A stretch of DNA of 64,000 nucleotides from Adiantum capillus-veneris (lineage: Eukaryota; Streptophyta; Polypodiopsida; Polypodiales; Pteridaceae). The stretch covers positions 83,677,838-83,741,837 of the forward strand of contig CM043953.1 of NCBI GenBank assembly GCA_014529385.2, written 5' to 3'. Position 1 is the first letter of the stretch. Every line of letters begins with the position of its first letter. Both the position numbers and the translations under genes were made by a program. The notes beneath the pieces were generated by a model. It saw only the letters and a program-made list of their open reading frames with translations, searched no databases and had not been told where the DNA came from. Shown one piece after another: positions 1-11,414 of the stretch.

Positions 1-127
1 AGCAATGTGCATAATGCATCAAACTTGACAACTTCTGGATTTCCTTGGGTCATAAGTCTTCAAGTACTAGCAAAAGTCTAGTAAGAATCTGGTAAGGCAT
101 CAAGAACAGTCTGCACAAGGGAACTGT
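1..127 (-). pseudogene. copia-A gag, C-terminal segment
   Basis: On the minus strand these bases encode the piece of a Ty1/copia gag (UBN2-type) that follows the segment at 16396-16900. Residues such as LVQTVLDALPDSY and LMTQGNPEVVKFDA are typical of the helical part of copia gag. One in-frame stop follows the Ser-Tyr of LPDSY. The segment is truncated by the window edge and separated from its N-terminal part by 16 kb of nested insertions, so it cannot make Gag. Confidence 0.75.
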
Positions 128-2112
128 TGTCGGGGGATAATTGTACAAAAGGTGAGTCGGGAAGGCATCGGGCCCCTAGCTGAGAGAGATGTGGGAAAAA
201 AGGTGTAGTAGATGCAGCTAACGACAACAGTATTCAGAACAAGCAGTTTGCCTAATTCCAGTTAATCGACAGAATCTATGATTAACCAATCCCTAATGGA
301 GGATTAATGCTCCTTACAAGAAAAATTCATGGCTTAATCTAGGTGCTAAACAGAAAAATTAATAAAATTCTACTTACTCTGCCTTCTCATCCTCGATTTG
401 AATGGATAATGAGCTTCGAGCATATCAAGGATGGCTAATGAAGTTAGGCTTGAGGATTTTAATGACTAATGATGGCTTTAATGATAGCTTGGCTTATGAA
501 TTTGAAAGGGATTAGGTTTAAGGAGAATAGCGAGGTTTAGGATGGTTTGAGGGCGAAATTGGGAGATTAGCGAGATTAGAAACTTGATTATGCGAGCTTT
601 TTAAAGCTTAAGAGACTAGGGGGAGATTAGGAACTTGTGGATTATGAAGAGCTGCTTAAGAAATTAATTAAGCGAGCTTAAGAGGAGAACTCACCATGAT
701 GAGGTGAAGGAATCCGAGCTTAATGAGCTTTAGAGCTCGAAGGCATGAAGAGCTTAAGACATTCCTTAAGCGAGCTGAAGAGATGGAGCTTAAGAGCCTT
801 TGGAGATTATGAGGCGGGGAGAACTCACAATGATTCCTTTTTTCTCTTAGGTTGCATGCTGCCCCTCTAAAAATAGCCTACCCATTAGCGATGTCGCTAA
901 TGGGTGGCTGACATGGCAGGAACCGTCCCCATGACGTGGCAAGGCCGAAGTCGGACAGCACCAAATCCGGTGTGAGCAGCACCAAAAAGCATCGCGCTGG
1001 AATTTCGTGAGCTTTCCGTTTCTACAGTAAGGGCATCAGAGCACCATACCGGCCAGCGCGTCTTCAACTTCCTCTTCCCTGCGCTCTCAGCGCGCTGCCG
1101 CCACGCCATAGTCTTTTTCTTTACATGGCTTCACACTTTTTCTTTTACAATTAGGGTGGCCCCTTAACAACGGGCGGCCGAAATTCCCAGTGGCTTGGGC
1201 GGGCACCTTTTTTAGCTAAACCGGCGGTCCTTTTAAGTTAGGTGGCCTAAACTCCTCATGGCTTCACATTGGGCATTCATACCGGCCATGCAAAGCTTGG
1301 GACTTCATGTCCGATACACATGTCGGCCAAGGCTTTACCAGGCTTCTTCATTGGCGGCCATAAGAATCGTAAGGGAATCACATTTGGCATAAATATCGGT
1401 TAAGGCATTGCCTCCTTGACTTCATTTTCCGCATCCACTGATTAGCAATATCACCGTGAATTCTATTGCCCACTCCAGTGTGTTGAATGGCACCATGGCT
1501 TCCAAGATGCAAGTATCTCTGTCCGTCAAAGCTTAGCATATGATAAAAATGCTCCCGCATCGGCCCACATTTGGCATACACATCAGGCACCGCACTACAT
1601 TAAGCGAGATGGATGACTGATCAGGGTGGTTCGAATCCGGCCCCCGACGATACTTAAACTGGTCATATCTTGCCAACCAAAATCCCGATCACCGATCTAA
1701 AAAGACCGACTCGCTCCAGAAATTGAGCACTTCAGCCTGATGCATTCATTCCAGTTTTGTCCCCTCAGGTGCACTTTCCCAATCCGGTATTGATCTGCTA
1801 CAGACTCAACTTAAAATTGTCATAACTTCTTATCCGTAGCTCCGATTGACGAGCCGTAAAGAGAGGCATGTAGAGATTTCTGAGTACTTCAACTTGGATT
1901 AATAAAATCCCAGCTATGACAACTTCAAGCATAACACTTTTTAGCATCATTAAAGCATGTTTTGGCCCTTTCAGCAGCATTTGACATACATTCATCATTG
2001 AACTCGGCCTGCAGCCAGCCCTTAATCACTGTTCATTAAACATATAAGCTTCAACCAAACTTAATGTGCATTTTTGGCATCTTTCTTTGCATGGGAGCGG
2101 AGCTGCACGACA
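128..2112 (-). repeat. gypsy-1 3' LTR
   Basis: About 1985 bp, beginning TGTCGGGGGATAA and ending GCACGACA, matched along its length by 8276-10291 plus 16224-16395. On the coding strand it therefore runs TGTCGTGC...CCCCGACA, with canonical TG/CA ends. It contains a near-perfect 24-bp palindrome at 881-904 and the CCGTAGCTCCGATTGA motif near 1833. ORFs in it have no recognisable content. Confidence 0.9.
881..904. repeat. palindrome in gypsy-1 3' LTR
   Basis: Two 11-base arms, CCCATTAGCGA and TCGCTAATGGG, surround a TG centre. The 5' LTR carries the same site as a perfect 24-bp palindrome (9267-9290), and the putative gypsy-4 LTR has a related 20-bp palindrome (54590-54609). Maintenance in different LTRs suggests a protein-binding or structural role; that is inference. 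Confidence 0.75.
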
Positions 2113-2165
2113 TTGACCCCGTCTGAACTTGCACAGCCTTCGGTCTGTGCCAATTGCACTTAATC

Positions 2166-3503
2166 AGCTTCATTAAAATCATCATCAGACATATCATCTG
2201 ATGTGTACATAACATGATCCTCTAGAGGTGGATCTGAATGGGAATCTTCAAGAACAATCTCGCCTTCTCGCTTCTTGAACAGCTTGATCCTTTTCCCTGC
2301 AATAGGCACCTAAAGCATAGTGCCATCTAGTTGACATAATTGATATGTCGCATTATCAAAAACATGTTGCACCACATATGGTCCAAACCACCTTTTAACC
2401 ATTTTTCGCATAGCAGAATATTGGTTCTCCAAGCTACTATCATAGACGAGTATCCAGTCACCATCTTTGATAGCATGTGGTCGTAGTCTATGATTTCCAT
2501 CAAATGCTCCCTTGTTCTTCAATCTTGCCTCCTTAAGCTTCTCTTTAGCCTGCTCAATAGCTTCTTGACGTCTCTCAAGCTGCCGAATATGTAGAGCAAG
2601 CAAGTCTTTAGTAGACATACCTTCTTCCCCTGGCATTATCGTCCAAGTTGTAACTGCTTCCTCCGCAGGCATAATGGGTTTCTACCCATGCATCAACTCG
2701 AATCGCATAAATCTTATAACTGAACTGTGAGTAGTGCGATCAGCCCACAAAGCAAATGGCAAGAGTTTAGGCCAATCACCAATACGTCCCTCACATGCCT
2801 TTGCTAAAGCTTTAACAATAGGCGGATGTCCTCTTGCACTCTTCCCATTACCTTCTGGATTATATGCTGTGGTGAGGGCGAGCTTAATGCCCATCCGAGC
2901 AAAAAACTCTTGAGCTTCATCTGCATCCAGCTCTCCTCTATCTGCAGTAATTTTGCCAACAGATCCATACCTAGAGATAACATCTTTAAGCAAGAACTAG
3001 CATACTGAACTAGTAGCTTTGGTACACAAAGCTCTACCTTCCACCTGATTAGTAAGATCTTCCCTGGCAAGAACAATATATCTCATCTGCCACACTCCTA
3101 CTGGCATTGTAATAAGGTCCACCACCCACTTGTAGTGCATAGCCAGTGGATAGGTGGGATGCAACCCATCTCTATGTCGCACATTAGAGTACTATTGACA
3201 TAGTAAGCATGATTCCACAAATTGAACCACATCTTTATACATACCTCTCCACCAATATTGGTCTTTAATTTTGACAAAGGTTTCCCAGGCTCCTATGTGT
3301 CCAGCCCATAGACTTTCATGAAACTCTTTAATCACCTACTGTTGGTTCGCTTTGTCGCAATTAATTCGTTGTGGTACCCTTCCTGGGCGCTTCAGTTGCT
3401 TCCATAAATGTCCGTCTTTCAAGAAATAGCCATAGGCCTTTTTCCTAATCTTCCAGTATTTTTGATCACTCCATCCTTCTTGTCTATTGAGAGTACTTAG
3501 GTA
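2166..3503 (-). pseudogene. gypsy-1 integrase and C-terminal pol
   Basis: Open segments 2310-2672, 2682-2993 and 2997-3182 lie in one minus-strand frame separated by single stops. They encode the integrase core and a C-terminal region with WFGPYVVQHV, like a chromatin/DNA-binding tail, ending in IAGKRIKLFK, which gypsy-3 shares. The second catalytic Asp is visible in TADRGE. The catalytic Glu expected in NGK-S-E-RGH is Ala (codon GCA), so strand transfer should be dead even without the stops. The zinc-binding N-terminal part (3185-3503) is broken and out of frame with the upstream RNase H. Confidence 0.8.
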
Positions 3504-3511
3504 GGGGCCAA

Positions 3512-4420
3512 TCATAAGCCACTCTCCATCATAAAAATCTTCAGAAAAGACTTCAAAAACATGAGCAATACTACCACAGTTGGCATGTAGAACTTCAATC
3601 CAACATCATCACTCGTGGTCAGCATCTCTTCTTCACCTTCAAACATGGCTCTTGAGAGAATATATGCAACAGGGTTATCTCTACCTGCAATATGACAAAA
3701 TTCAGGGTTAAGAGACTTGATATAAGCTATCCATCGTAGCATGGCAATGTCCGGAGTAGAGCAATTTTCAATCATCCCTATCAGTGGTAAGCAATCTATT
3801 TCTACCACAATGGAAGCTCCAATAAAGCATTCTTTATCGGTCCTTAGAGCACTAGCAATGCCCCAAAGTTCCCTCTTAACCTGCGGATACCCTCGTTGAA
3901 GAGCATTGAGCACCTTGGCTCCAAATCTCACTGCATACCTGTGTCCTTCATCATCATCTTGACCTATAGCCCATCCAATACCTGTCGGGCTAGTGTCAAC
4001 TGTTAAAATAACTTGCCTATCGCATTTATAATCAACTTTCCTCAAGGTCGGAGCCTCAAGAAGCATCTTATTTAATTTCTTAATAGCTTGTGTGTGAACT
4101 TCTTCCCAAACAAACCTCCTACCTTTTCGTAGCAAGTGATACAGCACCTCTGCAACATGGGCAAAGTGTGGCAGCCAAACACGATAGAACACATACGCGC
4201 CTAAGAATCCACGAACCTTAGTAACTGAAGAACATGTGTCCTTCATATTTTGGATTGCTTCAACTTTTGCAGGACTTGGCCTTCTTCCTTCAAAACTGCA
4301 CATGTGTCCCACAATTAAGACCTCCTTAGCTCTAAAAGTCGATTTTTGATCTGAAAGTGTTAAGTTAACTTCTTCAAGCCTTGATAATATAGCATCACAG
4401 TCAGCAATATGTTGAGCAAC
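3512..4420 (-). pseudogene. gypsy-1 RT thumb and RNase H
   Basis: The frame is the same as the RT segment upstream, separated only by a TAG at 4421-4423. The first part (GHMCSFEGRRPSPAKV, KVRGFLGAYVFYRVW) is the RT thumb/connection. The RNase H follows, with LTVDTSPTGIGWAIG carrying the first catalytic Asp, KRELWG the Glu region, and RDNPVAYILSRA near the end, where gypsy RNase H usually has AD-x-LSR. It ends at a stop at 3512, after which integrase is in another frame. Confidence 0.8.
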
Positions 4421-4423
4421 AAA

Positions 4424-5503
4424 CTATTTGCACCCCTTCTGGTCTTTTTCTTCATCTTTTGAGCCTTCTTCACAGCCCTTAATTGGTAGATCATCAATGA
4501 AAGGCATGGTAACATGTAGGATAAAGTCCCTTAATACCTTATTCATGTCGTTCATCATATGAGCTACTGAATTAGTACCACCCTGTGGTAGATTGTACAT
4601 CCTTACCAAACCAAGATGAGTACGCATTGTAGTAAGATCCCTGCTCTCCAAAGCTAACTGGAATCGATCATATCTTGAATAAAGATCTCCCATGGAGTAA
4701 ATAGATCTACCTGCAAAGGCCTCAGCAAATTCATCCATAGTTGGGCCAGTACCCACATTGCGGATTGTTACCTTATTAATCGGTTGCATATCCTGAATGA
4801 ATCTTAATGTACCATATTTCTTCGGAACAGTAAACCATCGATTAGAATATGGAGCACATGACGGCTCCAAAATTCCCATTTGAATCTTTTCATTGAGAAA
4901 ATTGATGAGCTTTGGCAAGTGAGCTTTAGAAACTGGAATAGGACGCAAGATCCATGGCATGTGTGGAACAATGAAAATAACCATTGGTGAAACAACACTT
5001 TGATCCACACACCCTATCTCACTTGGCTCAAAAGCGAAACATTTACCATGTTTTTTGAGCATACCTTGAAAACATTTGATCTCCTCTTCATTGAGGAAAC
5101 CGTCTTCACCAACCTTCAGCTGCTGTAGTGTCTCCTTAGTAAACTCAAGCCCTATGTTCTTCGGATCTCTGAGTATAGGCTGCCGAGAAGCTTGCTTGAT
5201 CATCCCATCACTTCCTTCTGGCAGCGGTGTAGCCACTGGCCTCACTTTCTTTGCAACAGTCTTGTATTTGGTCTCTACTTGCGCTTCAACAGTTTCACCT
5301 GAATCATCTTCAATATGCATAAGGGCTTCATATGAACTTAACTCATCATACATGTCCATTGAATGGACCTTGACCACTTCAGTTCCTCTTTGTAACCTGT
5401 TTTGCCTGATCTCTTCAAGCACTGACATAGTATCTTCATAAGTTACCTCTTCAAAGACTCCTGAAATCACATCATCAGATTCAAGCACTTCACAACCCTG
5501 CAA
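4424..5503 (-). pseudogene. gypsy-1 reverse transcriptase
   Basis: A 359-codon open stretch with RT signatures in order: entry region ILEPSCAPYSNRWFTVPKK, FIQDMQPINKVTI, the first catalytic Asp in SIYSMGDLYSRYD, the NLPQG turn, and the catalytic pair in MPFIDD (Ty3/gypsy F/Y-x-DD box). About 150 residues of acidic linker precede it. The RT motifs look preserved; the defect is the TAG at its end and decay of the joint to protease (5504-5856). Confidence 0.85.
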
Positions 5504-5856
5504 TTCACTTTGAATACGTGAGACATACTATTTTTCCTACTTCGGAAAATCATTAAATTTTTTGAAAGAGATTGAACCTTCAGATGTTAACCCCAAAATC
5601 CCCAAAGAGAAAGCTTCTCTTTGCAAGAACTTCTCCTCACTTGTACCACCATAGTTCCGCTTTATAATGGCACTCCGAGAAAATCCTGTGCAAACCTATG
5701 TTCTCTAAACTCCTTGCGTATCTTCTACATTGGATGATCACATAGACTGTTCTTATTCCTAGCATGGTCAGCACATACAGTCAAGAATTGCACTACTTTC
5801 TTACCATCACGGCTCCGAACCCTGGCATAGGCCGAGCCATCATCCAGCACGTTGGT
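5504..5856 (-). other. decayed protease-RT joint of gypsy-1
   Basis: Between the protease end (LILGQPYI) and the RT frame the minus strand has several stops in every frame and no recognisable domain. Position shows it is gypsy-1 pol sequence that has lost its reading frame. Confidence 0.5.
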
Positions 5857-6777
5857 TTACATTTGCACAGTGGTAATGTATGGTTGCCCCAGAATTAAAG
5901 GATAAGAGGAATTCTCCTGTATAAAGAAGTTTTGCTCACAGACATCCCCTACAGTTACCTTAACATTGGCACATGCACCATAGAGGTCGCCTAGAAGCAT
6001 ATTGGCAGCTTGAATCCGCCAACCATGGTCGACATTAATAGGCCATTTACCCTTTTTGTGCAAGATTTTAGCCATCAAATTGATCTCCGATCCATGATCT
6101 ATGAGTGCTAAGACCGGTTCTTCGATGTTGCCGAGCTTTACAACAGTTTTGGTTGTTGCGCTTGCCCAATGAGTCCTTGAAAAGTGACTCCTTGGTATGC
6201 TTTCACTATCTTCATCTTCATTGAAATGAACATGCCTTACCTCAGGTACGATTGGATTTGACACCACCACAGACCTCGACTCTTCTTCTTCTTCTTCAAG
6301 ATTCGTCAAATACTCTTCATAGTCGTCTAGAATCGCTTCAATGTGGCGTACCGCCTGGCTCTTCACCGACTTTGGCTCCTTTTCACTTGGTATCTGCCGC
6401 TTTCTTTTAATGATATCTATTATCTCCTCATGAAACTCACGTTTGGCAATCCCCAATATATCACCAAATGCGAGCTCCATCTTGCTATTCATAATTCTCT
6501 CTTCAAAGACTTTCTTTAAATCTGTAGCTAATTCAATGTCAGACTTGAGCTTGTAAGAGGGTCCCCTGGGTTTACCTTGGTTTTTGTCCTTAGGTGACTC
6601 CTCCATCACCACCTCAAGAGCGGGCTTTGGAGCAGGACTTTCTTCTTTCTTGCTGTTGAACCTCGTTGTCCTCTTCGATGTCCCAGGAGCTTCTTCATCT
6701 CTTTTCTGCTTTTCCTCCACCATAGCCTCATTAGCTTGAGACTTCGCAATGAACGCATAAACCAAGAGGGAATCCAC
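5857..6777 (-). pseudogene. gypsy-1 aspartic protease region
   Basis: The C-terminal third has retropepsin features: the active-site loop LALIDHGSEINLM (D-H-G where most families have D-S/T-G), a middle strand with VKVTVGD, and the conserved LILGQPYI near the end. The first 200 residues are charged linker rich in Glu and Lys (EEEEEE near the middle). It is in frame with the gag segment at 6844-7703 apart from a TAG near 6844, so gag and protease were probably one reading frame. Confidence 0.8.
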
Positions 6778-6843
6778 TGGATCAATCCACCCTGTGGTTT
6801 CTCGAATTGAATTCCCTGCTTGCCACAGCTTCCCATAAGTTAC

Positions 6844-8221
6844 CTATCTAGTTTCTGTTGTCTTCAAAGCATAAGGCCATAATTGACCTTTAGTACCTAC
6901 ACCATCTTCATCACCCTTCCCGGAGACTTGCAACCCATATGTAGCTGCCTCCACAAGAGCAACATTATGCTGAATCTCATCAACTATCTTCTTCATGCCG
7001 CCCCTACCAAAGTTCAAGCGGAGCATCTCACCTGTTGCCCTAAGGTGTATCTTCTTGTCCTTCCAGAACACCACATTATTTTTATATGCTTTGTCAAAAT
7101 CATCACATTCCTTAACATACTTGTGGTCTTCACTGTCACACCACATGCATCGGTCCCAGCCTTTGCGTGGTGGCTGCTGCCTAGGCTCCGATGTAGACCC
7201 CTTTGTAGCTAGACCATCAAATTTAAAAGCTTTAAAATTCAAATTCAATTCTTGAATACCTTTTACCCATTCGTCAAGAACTGGCTCCTCCACTCTGGGT
7301 ATTGCCGAGGTTGTTTTCTCTTTAGGTTCTTCTTCTGTAACATCCATCATGTCATCCACGATCATCTTGTCGACTCTCATCTGTCGTTTCACGATCATGT
7401 TGACTGCTTCGGTGACTACCTTCCAGTCGAATATTAAGCCCAATTCTCCACTTGGATCCTCTAGCAACTTCACTAAACTCTTCTGTAGTCGAGGATGAGC
7501 AGCTTAACCTTCTGATCCCTCATTGCACGTTTTCTCTTTAGGTTCTTCTTCTGTAACATCCATCATGTCATCCACGATCATCTTGTCGACTCTCATCTGT
7601 CGTTTCACGATCATGTTGACTGCTTCGGTGACTACCTTCCAGTCGAATATTAAGCCCAATTCTCCACTTGGATCCTCTAGCAACTTCACTAAACTCTTCT
7701 GTAGCCTGAATGAACAGCTTAACCTTCTGATCCCTCATTGCACGTTGGCATGTCAAAGACAGTTGCTCGAATTTCTTCTCAAATTCCCGCAATAACTCTC
7801 GTGCAGACTGATTTTTGTTCTTCTTCTGCACCCACTTCATGAAACTTTGCGTGGTTACTCTTTGAGAATCCTCTAGGAAGTATTCCTCTTGAAGCGCCTT
7901 CTTGAAATCCTGCCAATTCGGGCCTTGAAGCACATGAATTTCTTTAATTCGACTCCTAAGTTCCGGCTCAGCAATCAAATGGAACCCTTCTACTGCGTTC
8001 TGATCATCAATTCCATTCTCTTCCATTGCCTGTTCATAGATATTGCAGAATTTGCTAATATCCCGGCCTTCAAATCAATGCAATTTCTCGGTAACTGTGT
8101 GCCGAGCTTTACAGATCCTCTCCTGTAAATTGTACTATTATTGGACAGCCTGCTATTGCTGCATGTAAGCAGCAAATTGCTGCATCATTTGCTGCATGGA
8201 AGCCTCTTGCGGTGTCGACAT
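6844..8221 (-). pseudogene. gypsy-1 gag with zinc knuckle
   Basis: The likely start is ATG at 8219-8221, after the primer site, giving a Gln/Met-rich N-terminus. The helical gag part (RELLREFEKKFEQLSLTCQR) lies at 7568-8026 and the zinc knuckle C-MW-C-DSED-H-KYVKE-C at about 7130-7160. The frame changes at the edge of a 216-bp tandem duplication (7314-7745), and stops lie near the N-terminus. The homologous gypsy-3 gag (46427-47599) shows the same domain order without the duplication. Confidence 0.85.
7314..7745. repeat. 216-bp tandem duplication inside gypsy-1 gag
   Basis: 7314-7529 and 7530-7745 are head-to-tail, nearly identical copies, each beginning TTTTCTCTTTAGG and ending CATTGCACG. 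The unit is 72 codons, so it keeps frame by itself, but the left copy has a TAA where the right copy continues helical gag. The short diverged stretch before the stop (TCGAGGATGAG versus CCTGAATGAA) is the only clear difference. Confidence 0.9.
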
Positions 8222-8257
8222 CCTTCTTCACCACATTGCTCACCCCGGCTCGTTTCG

Positions 8258-8271
8258 CGTCGGGTTCACCA
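8258..8271 (-). other. gypsy-1 primer-binding site (tRNA-Trp type)
   Basis: On the minus strand TGGTGAACCCGACG lies four bases inside the 5' LTR edge (8276). It is complementary to a tRNA 3' end CGTCGGGTTCACCA, which fits my recollection of plant tRNA-Trp. The identical site occurs at 46349-46362 in gypsy-3. Confidence 0.75.
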
Positions 8272-8275
8272 AGAA

Positions 8276-10291
8276 TATCGGGGGATAACTGTGTGAAAGG
8301 TGAGCCGGGAAGGCACCGGGCCCCTTGCTGTGAGAGGTGCGGGGAAAAGAGGTGAAGCAGGCATAATTAAAGACAATAGTGCTCAAAACAAACGGTTCTC
8401 TTTATTCCTGTTAATCAACCGTAATCATCATTAATCAATCATTAATGGAGGCTTAATGCTACTTACAAGATGAATCCTGGCTTAAACCAAGTGCTAATCA
8501 AGAAAAGTGATAATGACCTGCTTAATACTGCCTTCTACTCCTTCCTGTTATGGCTTAGGAACTTCCTCTTCCAATGGCCATGTGATTTGTCTTCCAAAAT
8601 TGAATGGGTTTAGACTCGGCTAATGGTTTAAGATTAGGCTTGGCTAATGAATTGAGATTAGGCATCTTCTTAGTTCCGTGATCCTACAGGATTCAATTCC
8701 TTACTTGCTTTAATCCATGACAAGATTTTGCTCAAGCTTCGACCTCCATCTTCCTTGCTTGCATGCCTTGCCGAAAACTAGCTCGATAGATTAGACCTGA
8801 TGTAGAGAGCTTGCCTCAAGAATTTGAGAGATTAGGATTAACACCGCTCTTGATAGCTTAAGCTTTGGCTTCAACGGATCAAACAATATTGGATTAAGCT
8901 TAAGGGTAAGAAGAATTCAGGACAGCTGGCTTAGAGAGCTTAGAGAGGTTTTAAGTATGGGATTAGAGAGATTTTCTTATGGCTTCGAGTAGGTTTAGGA
9001 ATGGATTAAGAGAAAAAATAGGTTAAGCTTGCAAGGTTAGGGAGCTTAAGAGATCAAGAGCTTCAAGATATGTGGAGGAGATTAGCTTATGAAATTATGT
9101 GGAGGAGGCTTCCGAGCTTAAGAGATTGAAGATATCAGGAGGCGGCTTAAGAGCTTAATTCGATTGATTATATCAGGAGGAGAGAGCCACCCCATGATGA
9201 CAGAGCTCCACGATGTTCTTTCTACAGCGTGCATGGCGGAAAAAATAACCTTTCTATTCCCGGCATCCCATTAGCGATATCGCTAATGGGAAGGGGCTCT
9301 TGATGACGTGGTAGGTCCAAAATCCAAGTAGCATGAAAACTTGCGGGAGCAGGGCCGAAAACCATCGCAAGGCGGTCCTGAGGAAAGTTTGTTTCTGCAG
9401 CAGGCTCGTCCGAGCACCAGGGCACCCAGCGCCTCCTCTTTCTTTCCCTCCTGCGCCTTCTGCGCTGCTCGCTGCCATATCCTCCTTCTCTTCTTTTAAT
9501 TCCCTTCACATTAGGTTCAGAAATAAACCCCTTACCAAATGGGCGGCCAATTTAATTCACCTTGGGCGGCCGGCCTTTATGTAAGGGCCTCACCACATTT
9601 AGTATACATGTCGGCTAAAGCATTGCCAAGCACGTTCATTGGGCGGCTTTGCTTTGGGTTGACACCCCATTAAGCATACATATTGGCAAAGCATTGCCAG
9701 GCACCGCATTGCCAAGCACGACAAATGGTTTTTAATGACAATATCATCATGAATTTTAGTGTTGTAGACCTTGCCCCGCAAGCCATTAAGATGCAAAACC
9801 CTTGACTTCGTATCTGCTTAAGCCATAGCTGTGTTGGAAATTTCCTGCTATAAGCAAACTCCAATAAATAATTCTTGTCAGGCTCAACATATCAACCAAA
9901 CCATTTCTACATGACGTCTTGAAACTTGGTCAATGTAAAAAATTCCCAGATAGCACTTCAACCGAGCCGACCAGGGCGGTTGGATCCTAGCCCCCGGTGA
10001 TACTTAAATTGGCCATATCTTGCCAACTGAAACCCCGATTGACGAACTTAAAAGACTGACATGCTCCTGAAAGTGAGCACTTCGGACTCATGCATTCCTA
10101 TCACCTTTGACCTTTTATCAGCAGGTGCTCAATCCGGTACAAATCTACTATTGACTCAACTTAAAACTATCATAACTTCTTATCCGTAGCTCCGATTGAT
10201 GAGCCGTAAAGACAAGCATATAGAGATTTTTGAGTGCTCCAACTTGGATTAATAAAATCCCAGCTATGACCACTTCAAGAATACTCGCTGT
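8276..10291 (-). repeat. gypsy-1 5' LTR, part left of CACTA-1
   Basis: It matches the 3' LTR 128-2112 from TATCGGGGGATAAC through AAATCCCAGCTATGACCACTT. The terminal G of TG is mutated to A. It carries the perfect palindrome at 9267-9290 and the CCGTAGCTCCGATTGA motif near 10183. The LTR is broken at 10291 by CACTA-1 and resumes at 16224. Confidence 0.9.
9267..9290. repeat. perfect 24-bp palindrome in gypsy-1 5' LTR
   Basis: Centre TAGCGATATCGCTA extended by CCCAT/ATGGG on both sides. See also 881-904 and 54590-54609. Confidence 0.85.
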
Positions 10292-10309
10292 CACTACAAG
10301 AGGCTATTC

Positions 10310-10425
10310 ATATTAGCGACACTCACACAGCGACGCTCAAAAAAAAAAATCCCGGCGTCGCTATGAGCGTCACAAATTTCTTTGTAAATTTGCGACGCTC
10401 ATAGCGACGTCGGCTGGGCTAAAAA
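10310..10425. repeat. CACTA-1 left subterminal repeats
   Basis: Copies of TAGCGACGC and its complement GCGTCGCTA occur about every 20-40 bases (for example near 10331, 10355 and 10392). In En/Spm such arrays bind the TNPA protein. The right end has a longer array. Confidence 0.85.
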
Positions 10426-10533
10426 AATAACCGAGCGCGCCCAAAAACTCAGATCTCAGATTTGAGTTTTTCGGCGCCCTCAAGCAAGGAGCAGGTAACG
10501 CTCTCCCTCTCTCTCTCTCTCTCTTTTTCTTCT

Positions 10534-10534
<1 letters not shown>

Positions 10535-10607
<73 letters not shown>
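10535..10607. repeat. (CA)n microsatellite
   Basis: Uninterrupted CA dinucleotides over about 73 bases, preceded by a (CT)n run at about 10500-10530. Long ORFs across it are simple-repeat artefacts. Confidence 0.95.
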
Positions 10608-10611
<4 letters not shown>

Positions 10612-10727
10612 AGAGGAAGGAGAGCGAGGTATGATCCTTCCCTCTCCGCATTCTCATGTTCCCTTCCCCTCTTTCTCTCTCCCTCTCTCTCTCTCTCACA
10701 CACACACATACACACACACATAGTGTT

Positions 10728-10730
<3 letters not shown>

Positions 10731-10793
<63 letters not shown>
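10731..10793. repeat. (GA)n microsatellite
   Basis: About 31 GA units, followed to 11030 by interrupted GA and CACAC tracts with a repeated GCATGCATAAACAAAAAACGCAC-like unit at roughly 10877-10990. Confidence 0.95.
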
Positions 10794-10797
<4 letters not shown>

Positions 10798-11414
10798 AAC
10801 ATAAACAAAAACGCACACACACATACATAAACAAAGAATGCACACACACATTGAGAGAGGAAGAGAGAGAGAGAGAGCATGCATAAACAAAAAACGCACG
10901 CATTGAGAGAGGAAAAGAGAGAGAGAACATGCATAAACAAAAAACGCACACATTGAGAGAGGAAAAGAGAGAGAAAACATGCATACGATCCAAAAAAACG
11001 CACACACATTGAGAGAGAAAGAGAGAGAAACTAATTTAACGTCGTAGGAAACTAATTAAAATTAAAAGACCTAAAGATCTAGCCGACGAGGAGTTGAACT
11101 CAAGACCTATTATTCAAGAGGGAAATGGCATAATCAATCTATCATACTTGGCATGGGTGATAGAAAGGTTATACCATTTATCTCTTTTTATTGGCACACA
11201 CATCCACACACGCGCACACACACAAGAAGAAGAGAGTTATAACGTCGTAGGAAACTATCCTAAAAGACGTTAAAGATTAGGTTAGATGTAGATTTACGTT
11301 AAATTAGATTTAGGTTTATTTAAGTTAAATTAGATTAGATTTAGGTTTATTTTTAACTAGATTTACGTTTATTTACGCTAGATTTAGATTTACGTTATAT
11401 TAGATTAGATTTAG

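Noticed and set aside
10370-11009. Long ORFs on both strands across 10370-11009
   Set aside because: They are translations of (CA)n, (GA)n and (CT)n microsatellites with no domain content.
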